Positions 22,381-32,200 of a stretch of DNA of 64,000 bases are shown here, piece after piece; the stretch's first letter is position 1; each line of letters begins with the position of its first letter. Source of the DNA: Plasmopara viticola (taxonomy: Eukaryota; Oomycota; Peronosporomycetes; Peronosporales; Peronosporaceae); contig MBPM02000014.1 of the NCBI GenBank assembly GCA_001695595.3, positions 1-64,000 on the forward strand, written 5' to 3'. The notes under the pieces are model-generated. The model saw only the letters and a list, made by a program, of their open reading frames with translations. It did not search any database and had not been told where the DNA came from. The position numbers and the translations under genes were made by a program.

Positions 22381-22957
22381 CGGGAGCCGCTCACTTCAAC
22401 CCAATTTTCGCTAACTTCCACCCAGTCTGCGATTATGTAGAACCGGTGATTGGCTATAAATACCTCTATCGTGACAAGATATACAAAAGGAAGCTTCGCT
22501 CGAATCTACTTTTTCCCCTTGTCAATTTGAATGCACAATCTGCTGTAGTCAGTTGAGAGAGGAAAACTCCTTTATTGAGGTCTATCAAGAGCATGTATTC
22601 TAACGCATGCCAAAATGCCTCCAGATAGTGTTAGCGTGTGCCTTGACACCCCCGACATTACCCGCGGTTCACTTCCGTCAACTCTTTTAGCTCCTCTAGC
22701 TGCTGCGCAGTAACCTCAGGTGGCCACGTAAAGTGCTCCCAGTCAGCACCAGAACCCAGGGCATCAAGATTGACAGCGGGAGGGGTCGATACAGACAGAG
22801 AGTAAGAGATGACGATGCGATGCGTTGGAGGTTACAGTCCTTAGATTTATTTTTGGGCAACTGTAGCCAATCACCGTTGTGTACTGGATCAGGGGTTCTA
22901 TTTAATCGCGGACTGGGTGGAGGTTAGCATAAACTGGGTGGAAGTTGGCGGCTCCCT
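22381..22957. mobile_element. 577-bp non-autonomous element with 64-bp inverted ends and 6-bp target duplication
   Basis: Left end 22,381-22,444 and right end 22,894-22,957 are inverted copies, matching at about 53 of 64 positions by eye ([CA]GGGAGCCGC...ACTTC[AC]ACCCA...GATTA...AGAACC). Identical ATTAAT flanks lie at 22,375-22,380 and 22,958-22,963. A further shared block (CGGTGATTGGCTA) lies just inside both ends. Each end carries doubled ACTTCCACCCAG-type motifs. The inside holds a short minus-strand coding-like run (about 22,665-22,770, WEHFTWPPEVTAQQLEELKE). Six-base duplications are the Polinton length; the size is that of a MITE. It sits right at the polymerase start. Confidence 0.75.
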
Positions 22958-23110
22958 ATTAATCCTATAATATTTGACTTGATAATTATCAGACCTTGTA
23001 TCAGAATCGACTTGATATTAGGGCTGACTTTATATCTGAGAATTTTTTTTAATTAACTAGCTTTCTGAGAAAAAAAAATAATTAATTAATTAGGGTTAAC
23101 CTCCGATTTC

Positions 23111-23736
23111 CTAATATAACTTTTCTTTTTGCGAGCACGAATTTCTGTGCGATTTTTTCATCGTATTCTCGGAGCTTAGACAGTCGCGTGACTCTGTCCC
23201 CTTCGAATGACATAATTCAAGCCGAAATGGCAGCGGTCGTTGAAGAATTCTCGACAACTCATGCTGCATCGGAAGTGCCTTCATTTCCATCTTTGTGTAC
23301 TTCCACATATCGTCGAGCCCCAAATCATCCATTACCTTCGGCCTTTTTGCTTCCCTTTAAATGTCCCACAATTCCGCACCACTGATCCCGTCTAATGACA
23401 CCACCAACACGTGAATTGACCCGTCGGGGACTTCACTAGGGAATTTCGTGCTGATCATATCCGTCGGATCCTCTAATTCCTCATTCAAGTAGCGACTCTA
23501 AACTTCATTAGCGATCTCGCCCTTTCGCATTCGGAGTAGGTTCTTCGACTTCAGCCACGCGCCCGCCGCTGTCTTAGCCAGGAATAGCTGCAGTTTGCTG
23601 GCAGGAAAGTTGAACATCTGCTTCGCCTTGATCGCATACTTAAGGTGGTTCACTTTCTTCTGCTCGTCAATATCCACAGGACGACGTCCACTCCCCCTTC
23701 CCGGACTAGCGCACACACCAGGGTAACCTCTACCAT
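23111..23736 (-). pseudogene. Crinkler (CRN) effector remnant, LFLAK domain
   Basis: CRN proteins are oomycete effectors that enter host cells and act in the nucleus. The minus strand from the ATG at 23,736 has an N-terminus of CRN form (MVEVTLVCALV). After a frameshift near 23,690 come IDEQKKVNHLKYAIKAKQMF and the hallmark LQLFLAK (about 23,573-23,593) followed by AGAWLKSK. The frame stops at 23,498. Further pieces in other frames give the IHVLVV end of the domain (about 23,410) and a C-terminal start, MDDLGLDDMWKYTK (23,332). No full C-terminal effector module is left. The family call is strong because of LFLAK plus HVLVV; the gene is clearly broken in at least three places. Confidence 0.88.
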
Positions 23737-23739
23737 CTT

Positions 23740-25105
23740 GTATTTGAGCCGGCGGATCCGAGAAATTTTGCAATCGTACTTAAGTCGAAATTTGTGTGGT
23801 CACATTGGTTGTAGGAACTATACATACATGTATTAACCTCTTGGACCTACCTAATATGAGTTTGATGATCCTATTGGCTGTCTGGTTAGAAACAGTGTCT
23901 GTATTATACTTTAGATTAGAAACAATTAAACCTACTCCCGACTATTATCAAGCCAAGTGATTACGAAATTATTCGGAAAAGGTTGGGGTGACGCCCTCCT
24001 TCCAAGCGCGGGGGCTTAATGCTCGCGCGCTTCGGGAAGGTGCTCTCGGGCATCTGCAGGTCTCTAACGAGTCTCACCCTCGACGCGACGGTCTCCAGCA
24101 ACAGAATGCCACCTGGGCTTTTACCAAGTCAGAGCTAAACAAAATAATGGAAGACCCTCACGACCTCGGTGCCGGCTGCGCTGCCCGCCGAACGAGACCC
24201 GACGTATGCAGACACCACTCTGTGCCGTGAACTAGCCGAATGAGCCTAGCACGTGCATAACTTGGCAACGCGATAACTTAATACAATACAATACAATACA
24301 ATTACGAAATTAGAAAACTGCCGGCGTTACTTACTACTATCGTCTCGTTCTAATGTACGGCTCAAAGCTGCTCTAATACTCTCGAGCGGTGTCCGTTAAT
24401 CCTAGAACGATCGTCTCGGTGCGCTTCGAAAGCAGTCGATAAAGGCACTTCATTAGCTTGAGTGCTCTCCTCATAAATGCTATGCATTACGTCTTGCATC
24501 AAAGCTGTACAAGTCACGGCAGGCTTCGTGCGGCAATATTGCCCCGCAATCAAGGTTGGAAGCCGTTAGTCACGGACGAAGCTGCATATCGCGCATTGGT
24601 TTGAAGATCAGGCGATGCACTCAAAGCCGTTAAGAAAAAATTTATGATGCGTCGTACGAGCTTGATGTCAGCGTATGGGTGCGTTGTCATCATAGTGATG
24701 TAGCTATAAAGCGATATTTACGCGAGAATGGACACTGTTTTCACTATAATCTTCGAGCAATTCGCTTTTTGCCGGCTTTGGAAGATACAATTGATTCATT
24801 ACCGACCGTGAAACCAAGCAACGTTATGCTACTGTTTTTTATGTAACCATGTAGCATATACGAGTAAGAGAATTGCTTGACCTGTGCAGTTTCAATTTGC
24901 GTTCGAAAGGTGCTAGCAAAAATCAAAGTTATTATCCAGAGAAACATTTGACGCTACATCAATTTTGACAGGCCATCGATGTTTTGCCGAGCTCGCAACT
25001 TGCCTCTGGTAACGAGAAAAAAGGCAGAAATCTGCAAAATGTGAGGATGTATTTCAGAATCGAAATGATTAGATTTAAAAAGTCACAAGAACAAGATTGG
25101 CGAAA
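23740..25105. other. Intergenic DNA between CRN remnant and VPS34
   Basis: No gene recognised. Small frames (23,988-24,230 plus; 24,362-24,553 minus) lack named motifs. It contains the pentanucleotide repeat listed separately. Confidence 0.5.
24279..24302. repeat. Pentanucleotide microsatellite (AATAC)n
   Basis: About five tandem copies of a 5-bp AATAC/ATACA unit in intergenic DNA. Confidence 0.9.
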
Positions 25106-28087
25106 TTACTTCAGCTTAGTCGCAACCTTGTGAATCCAGTCCACAAGCAAAGGGAATAGAGCGGACACGCTATCATTAATGAGGCCCAAGAAGAATTGCT
25201 CGGCTTGTTCGTCCGTTAAATCCAGACGAAATTTTTCCTCAACCTTGAGCAAAGTAGTGGCAGGGTTCGCCGACAACTCTTCAATCCCAGAGTCAGCCAT
25301 AAGACTGAGTAAATTCAAAATTAGATCTGCACTTTTGCGCAGCCAATTGTACGCTTGGCAGCAATACGTTGTGAATCTCTCATAGTGATCACTAGTTGGG
25401 CCGCCCATGCCTTCCACCATTTCCTTTGTCAGCTTGAATGGAGGTGGATACGGCTTTGGATCCGCACCAAAGACAAATCCGAAATCAATATGGAACATGT
25501 GTCCTTCGGCTTTCATCATCAAATTGTCCAGATGTCGATCGCCGATTCCTAGTAGATACGTAAGTACGCAATAACCAGCCACGGATTTAACGTACGTGCT
25601 CAAAGCTTCAGGCGCAATGCCAAACTCGGCACTTGGGTCTGGGTTGTGTTTTCTCAAAAAGGCCACGATCTGGGGCGACTCAAAATGCGAAACTACATAC
25701 GAAACCGGATACGAGTCTTGTACAAATTCCATCAGCCCATCGTTGGCACCTGTTGCCAAGATGCGATACGGTGTAAGCTTCAAGTCCAGATTGACTTTTT
25801 TTAATAAACGGTCCATGAGAATGAACATTTGCATGATCAGTTGATCTTGGCGAAGATCGTCTCCGTTCTTTACCATGAACTTGTACATTGGACCTTCTTT
25901 CCCACGGTGCAAGTAACTAATCATACGAGTCGGCAAAGACTCTCGCATAATGCTGGCATCGCTTGAACCAAACATCGACTGACTCAGAGTCGTCGGGTGA
26001 TGACTCAAAGTCATCGCGTGATGATTCTCACCTTCAGTTGAAGCTGAATGGTGGAACTGGTCTGTTGGCGAAATTACAGTTTGGAACTGGATCACGGCAG
26101 GATACATTGCACTCTTAAACATTTTTGCTGAAGATGCAACAACGCCACTCAAGTGAATGGTCGGGTCCAAAGGCAAAGAAATTATAGCGCCTCTAGGCCA
26201 CGGAAACTGCTTCAAGAACTGCCGAAGCTTTTCTTCTTTTTGATCTTTTCTTCCCTTTTCTTCACGAGCTTTGTTGTGAATCGTCAAGATGTGGCTCATG
26301 AAATCGCGTTGAGCCATCAACATATCGTACACTGGCCTCTTTTCTTCATCGCGCTTCATCTCCGTTAGCATTTGGTTGAGCACAGTACGAAAGATCTCCG
26401 AGTCGTTCGTTTGGTCACCAGCTTCCACTTTCAGATACCAATAAAAGTAGTTGGCCATTTGAAAGTTTGTACTTGAGCGAGCTATCAAAAATTGAGCCAA
26501 TGGACCCAACTCACTCGTTGATCCGTCCGTACTTCTGCTTTCATCCGTGCTCATTCCCCTTCGAGACGATACAATGGGAGCTCCCGGTTTCTCATACCGC
26601 AACGCCTGAACTAATTGCAGCAAAAAGTCGAGTAAATCTTCATTCTTAGCTGTGGCTAACGTCGACACTGCAAAGTGACGCACGATCTCGTGCTTAAACT
26701 CCTTCTCGCGTCCCAAAAGCTTAAGCGCATCTGCGATATCAATCTCACACCATTGAGAAAGCAAATCTGTAGCTTGTTTCACTTCCAGTTCATCTTTCCA
26801 GTCCACTGAGAGTAAAAACTTGACAACCGCTTTCTTGTTATCAGTTAACGTGTAGCGGAACTTCCAAAGCAAGTCCTTGTCTTCGTTCTTCAAATTGTCT
26901 GTTGGCGTAGCCAACAAAAGCTCAATTCGGGCCTTTTCATCCCGACTGGGCTTCAGGTTCGGGTCGATCGACCCACGCAAGATATCACGAGCTAGACGAC
27001 GGTACTTGCGCTCAGCCGGATTGTCTTCGTTCAGGTCCGGATCCCATACGGTCACAAGACTCGGTAATTCTCGGGATGTAGATGACGTAGACGTTGTTGT
27101 GAGATCGTACGATCCACTGAGCGTATGCGAGTCGTATGAAGGAGTTGATGACGAGGCAGTACTATTGTCGTAGTTAATTCTTCTCGGAGCCATGTCAGTG
27201 GTGTACGACGACGTCAAGTTGCGTTGTGAGTACGGTTCCTCTTCGTACACAACGACGTCTCCAAAGTACGGCATCTCAAGCCACAATAAAGCATCCTCAC
27301 GATACGAACAGAATGGGCCCAGTGCGTCCTTCCTTGTCGGTGGTTCGCTACCTCGTCGGATGCGTGCAATGCGTCGATCTGTGACACTGTCCATCCACTC
27401 GTTGCGTGCAATTTCCTTGCGTTCGTATTTTTCACGAAGCTTGTCGAGACGAAAACATTCCTGTCTCACCCATTCTTCATCGATTTCCGACGGTGTTGTA
27501 GTGGTAGGAGACGAGTCGGCTTCGCGGCCTTCCCAGATGCGAAGACATTGAACGCCATCGCGTAAAACGCCTTGCTTAGTAAAGAATGAGATGGTAGAGC
27601 CCCCGATCGGTACCCAGCCCACACCCCAAATGGTGATAGCCAGCAATGAGTTGCGGGAGAGATCGCGATAGCGAACTGGAAAGGAGATCCATTCGTTCCA
27701 GTAAATAGTCGAGTTACTGCATTTTGTGGGGCTCTTGGAGCTATTTGTAACAAAAAAAATAATGCTTATTATTTTGCAAAGCTGGTGCAAGACTTAAAAG
27801 AGAAATGGCATGCACCTGATGACCATGGGGTGTAATGGAAGTCCGTCGGAGAAGACCTGAGCAGTCAGAAAAATTTCGCTCACAGGCGAATTGCGTACAT
27901 CTGATGACGTGCCAGCTAGCTGCTCGAGCCCTACAAATGGTGGTTCTAAGACTGCACGCTTTGGTGTATCGCCGCTGACAGAACATCCAAGCGCTGGAGC
28001 CAGCTCTACCAGCGAGATCTTGACACTTATGCCTGTACTCACGCCACTGCTGAGGTAGTAGCGATACTCTTTGAGGCGGCTTGACAT
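25106..28087 (-). CDS. VPS34: Class III phosphatidylinositol 3-kinase VPS34
   Basis: VPS34 phosphorylates phosphatidylinositol to PI3P on endosomes and autophagosomes, usually in complex with Vps15 and Beclin1/Atg6. Two exons on the minus strand, 27,816-28,087 and 25,106-27,740, give 968 residues; the human protein is 887. In order: N-terminal C2 domain (YYLSSGVSTGISVKISLVEL; YWNEWISFPVRYRDLSRNSL; PIGGSTISFFTKQGVLRDG), helical PIK domain (LLWKFRYTLTDNKKAVVKFL; YFYWYLKVE), then the lipid-kinase domain with KNGDDLRQDQL, catalytic loop GIGDRHLDNL and metal-binding HIDFGFVFG. It ends on ALFPLLVDWIHKVATK, matching the family's C-terminal helix. The start at 28,087 begins directly with the C2 fold. 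An insertion rich in His/Thr/Ser (about 26,000) lies between the kinase N-lobe strands. The frame is intact. It is divergent from the FYVE-GAF gene. Confidence 0.96.
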
Positions 28088-29387
28088 TTTCTAGTATAGT
28101 GACGCACACATATAGTGTATTCCACATTGAAAGGATCGGTACAGGTGTCCACCACATTACAATCTATAAGATGAAGATCTTCAGCTTCTTGCACTTTGAC
28201 TTGTAATACATTTAAAACAAGAATTTCTTGATAAAAGCTCGTAACAGAACTTGACGATTAGATTCCTTACTTTGTATCGATCCGTAATTAAAATCTAGCA
28301 CAGAGTAGCTAAACAACAAAACTGCACGGTGGATTATGCTGATTAATTCATTCAATCAAGATTCTTCATATCCGCTGGTTATTATCTCGACAAAGCATTT
28401 TTTACACTCGCCATCGGGGTGATTGCATCGTTCACTCAAAGTATGTTTCGCCCTGCCACCATCTCGGTCCAGCGACTATACTAGCAAGTTGCAAAAGCAG
28501 CAAACACTTTGCCTAATTAGCGGTAAGATCATTAGCACGAGTCTGACGAGCTTGACAAGCCTACATGTGCGTGTTTTTGATAATAAAGGATACAAAACTG
28601 TGGGCTTCGATGATTATCTTCGCTTAACTAGCCACCATAGACGCAGTCGTTACTTTTTTGGCTCTTTTTTGTGGGTGTAGGGAACGAGGCTACGCCTTGC
28701 GCTAACTTTCGATTGTGCGTATGTTCGTGACCAAGGCACCGCCCGCCCGCGTGTACGAGATTCAAGACGCGCGATTTCAAATTGACAAATAAATGTCCAG
28801 AGCGGTGGCAAACGCATTTCAGCGCCGAATTAATTAGCTACTTAGGTGGGTATTTTATCTTCGTCGTCACAATAATTTATTAAAAATACGCGTTTTAGTT
28901 TTAATGCGTTCAAGTCAGTGCGCGATAGCAAAAATCGCATTGGAAGTCCAGTCCGCTTTGATAATAATAACAGTACCTTCATTTAGGTAGAGTTTTGAAA
29001 GATTCATTTTTAGCTACAATTGCAGCCGTTACGACCGCACGACAGGGAACAAGGGGGCGAAGTAAGGGGGAATAAACGAGTCTTGGTGGCTTTTCTCTGG
29101 GGCCGATGCGTATTTAAAGTTTGTATGCCCTCCCCAAACAGCAAGGCCGTGTACACGCGTGGAGTAGAAGGCAGCGAAGAGAGTTTTTCACTTAAGCCAA
29201 AACTGTCCGTCCGTCAGGCCGACTCGCCCCTCATCGCATCCCTTTACAAAGTGTCCCCTACGCAACAGTAGTACAGCCCTTTGCCAAAAAAGCTTTTAGG
29301 TCTTGTGCGCACGTACACAAAGACTGAAGGCCCTTCTTCCCAACCTGTCCTCGTTCTCCCCTTCGATCAAGGTAGAACAATTACAGC
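28088..29387. other. Divergent intergenic region between VPS34 and FYVE-GAF gene
   Basis: 1.3 kb holding the promoters of two divergent genes. Frames at 28,423-28,680 and 29,020-29,274 (plus) have no recognisable domain; the second lies where the FYVE gene's 5' leader should be. No clear initiator was picked out. Confidence 0.5.
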
Positions 29388-30797
29388 ATGTCGCGCAAAG
29401 GACTTAAGGGAAGCAGCACTATCGGTGGTAACGACGTGTTGACAATCGACCAGCTACGCCATCAGGACGACTGGGTGCTCGACACGGAGAGATACAGATG
29501 CCACGTGTGCACGAGAAATTTTACGCGCTTTCGGCGAAAGCATCATTGCCGCAAGGTGTCATCTCTTGCATAATATATTCGATTACACTGACTAACTTTT
29601 ACATCTATACTATTACGATGACTGCAGTGCGGTGAGGTGGTTTGCGGCAACTGCACGCTGAAAAAGGAGGCTGAGCTGCCTGTAATTGGCCGCTCACTTG
29701 TCCGTGTGTGCATGTCTTGCATACTGTCGCACGCTAACGGCCAGGCGAACCCGCAGGCACCGCCGGTCCCCATTACAGGCACGACGTCTTCGCCGCCACC
29801 ACGAGAGGAGCACTGGGAGGCGCAAAATTTTCACTCACCCACTGGTAACTCGGAGGGTGATATCTCTCATTTTACTCGAAACTTTCAGCAACCCGAATAT
29901 GACTATCCACTTGACTTTAGCTGGGATCACCCGTGGCCGAAGCCTCCAATTGTCCCTGCCGAATCCGATCGTCTTGAAGTTTTACGTGGCTTTGATATTA
30001 TGGACACGCCCAGCGAGGATGTGTTCGATATTATCTGTGACTTGGCCAGCAATGCTTTGAAGAGTCCCATCGCAGCCGTGAGTCTGCTAGATGAAGACCG
30101 TGAGTGGTTTAAGGCCAGCGTGGGGCTTGCGCAGAATGAAGTACCACGCTCTGTGTCTTTTTGCGCACACGCAATTATGTCCAAGGAGCCAATGGTTGTT
30201 ATGGATACTCTTTTAGACAAGCGATTTGCCAAAAATCCGCTGGTAACGGGTGCGGCTAAAATTCGGTTCTATGCCGGCGCGCCAATATGCACGCCTTCTG
30301 GTCACCTTCTAGGCACTGTGTTTGTTTTTGACACACAGCCACGCAATACCTGTGATATAGCTACCCTTGAAAAACTATCAAATGTGGCGATGAAGAATTT
30401 AGAAGACCGAAAGAATGCCGTGGCCGCACCGCTTGATAGTAGCGAGGCCATAGAAGCTGTCAAGATTGATGAGCACGAAGCAGATGGTTTTAAACGCCCC
30501 GCTGAGCCACTACGTGGATCGGGAATCGGAGTGGCAAATCAAGTGGTAGCTCAACCTGTGACCAGCGCATCGCAGGATCTTGTCGCGGCTAATGCTGGTG
30601 ACGGACAGGTGTCGGCAGGCCCAAAGATGGAAACGATGCTGATGGATTTACTGTGTCGCACTACAGAAACCCAGCAGCAGCTCGCGACACAGCAGGGAGC
30701 AATGTTTCACACACTAGGTCAACACACTGCTGATATCGACAAGCTGGCAACGGCTATGGCGCGGATGGAGGCAAAATTAGACGCAATGGTCGAGTAA
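29388..30797 (+). CDS. FYVE zinc-finger and GAF-domain protein
   Basis: Two exons, 29,388-29,555 and 29,628-30,797, make 445 residues. A FYVE finger spans residues about 25-95: WVLD (the WxxD motif), CHVC, RRKHHCRKCGEVVCGNC (the RxHHCR PI3P pocket), then RVCMSC. FYVE domains bind PI3P on endosomes. A GAF domain follows at about 185-340 (DIMDTPSEDVFDIICDLASN; SVSFCAHAIMSKEPMVVMDT; FYAGAPICTPSGHLLGTVFV), a form often seen as a ligand- or redox-sensing module. The last 60 residues are Gln-rich and probably helical (TETQQQLATQQG). The exon join completes the zinc-ligand pattern, which confirms it. The combination is common in oomycetes. The ligand of the GAF domain is unknown. VPS34, which makes PI3P, is the divergent neighbour. 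Confidence 0.9.
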
Positions 30798-31269
30798 TGC
30801 GATAAAATTCGTTATGCGCCGTAGATTGCAGCGACGGCGTGGGCTCGTTGCTATAAGATCAGATGGCCGTGGCTTCATGTGGATGATTTTAAGGAAAAGA
30901 AAAGAAATAGCAGATTTAATTACTCGCTCGCCTCCATCATCATATTTAGTACCGCTTCGTTCAAATATAATTGTGATTACGCATTTAGTGGTTGGAAGTG
31001 CGTCCTTATCTGCTGCGCCTGTACATTAAATGTTGCCCCAGATCCTCGTGATGCTGTATTACTGCGCTGTTGCTAGACTTGATGGTACTTTGCCTAAGGA
31101 CTGCGAGAGATTAATACACTGTATAGCAGATAAAGCGCGCAAATTAACAAGGTGCTGGCTGCCCGATAAGAAAAAGCGTTATTTACACCGGATTGCATAC
31201 AAAGGTATCCACGATAGCGTAGCAAATTTAGACGCTTATCAGGTAGAACAAAACCCCAATATTGTATCA
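30798..31269. other. Intergenic, nothing recognised
   Basis: Short frames at 30,814-31,029 and 31,030-31,308 (plus) follow the FYVE-GAF gene but show no domain. Probably 3' flank running into the next repeat. Confidence 0.45.
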
Positions 31270-31640
31270 AATAAATGCTGCAGTCTATTGCACACTTCAA
31301 TCTTTTAGACCAGAACTAATGACTAGTCTTTACCGGAAGATTGTACAAATCCTTTTTACCTCCTATGTGCTAGAAGCTGTGTGACCCTGTCACACCTAGT
31401 CTCCTACGCATGTATCTTGTATGTATTCTCGCGGAGGTTCCGAGATGGGTCAAATCACCTCTCCCCATCTATCGGGCGCATAATTTGCACTGCTCGGAGC
31501 TTTTTATGACCTTAAGGATGCGGTTGCATTTGCAGCCCTCTCAGCTTCCAAGCAGTAGGAACAAAGTGGGCGTTCGAGATCTGCGAACAGAATATGCTCT
31601 AGGGGTCAGGCTGCATAGGCGTCAATAGCCTCGTGGCAGA
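31270..31640 (+). repeat. Dispersed LTR-like repeat, family R1
   Basis: Shares ordered blocks with 51,040-51,420: GCACACTTC, CCTCCT[AT]TGTGC, GCTGTGTGA, a GCGC..TTTGCACTGCTC block (about 31,478) and GATG[CT][CG]G[CT]TGCAT[TA]TGCAGCC (about 31,517). The reverse complement matches 4230-4680. Inverted TGTGACCCTGTCACA lies at 31,379. Diverged, non-coding. Confidence 0.6.
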
Positions 31641-31904
31641 GCCTACTGTAATTTTTAAGCCGGATAAGCTAAAGAATTCCACAATCAAATTGAAGGAAAT
31701 TAAATGTCTTTCTATTTAAAGGAAGCAATTGAAGCGGCCACGATCACTGTTGATCAGGCGCGCATGCTGCTTACCCGGGAGATCGGGCTACAGCTGGGCG
31801 ATTACCATTGAATCCAATTCGAATAAGTGTTTCGTACTAAAAAAATCACATTAAATAAAAGGTAAGAGAACCTTTCTTTCGGCAAGCTTGAGTTCCGCCA
31901 GTGC

Positions 31905-32200
31905 TCACAATCGACCCTGTAGCTCGAGCGGTAAGCCGTTCGACCCAGGACCGGGAGGTGCCTGGTTCGATACCCATCGGATCCGAATTAAGGGAGCCGG
32001 AGATAGGTCACTAAAAGTGGACGAGCCATCACACACGAGTGTGTGACTGTCTACCAACTCGCGCCCGATTAGGTAATTAAAGGGTTGGGTGGGGGGGGGC
32101 CTCTGACCGAAATAGTCCCATAGTGTTATGAGGGGTATGGAACTTGGTCCCAATATGGGTCGGATTGCCACCAGCATCCCGCGATAGAGGCAGCTTAGTT
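31905..32200 (+). repeat. tRNA-derived SINE, copy 1
   Basis: Has an internal RNA polymerase III promoter: A box TAGCTCGAGCGG (31,920-31,931) and B box GGTTCGATACC (31,964-31,974), at tRNA-like spacing. The body continues for about 220 bp and matches copy 2 at 40,578-40,850 through blocks such as TCACTAAA, AATATGGGTCGGAT and CCCGCG. It contains a run of nine G at about 32,091. Oomycetes are known to carry many tRNA-derived SINEs. It is not a tRNA gene: no stable cloverleaf is evident and a tail follows the B box. Confidence 0.8.

Noticed and set aside
31911..31985. Apparent tRNA gene (A and B boxes)
   Set aside because: A diverged second copy with the same downstream body exists at 40.6 kb, and no full cloverleaf was seen, so it is a SINE head.
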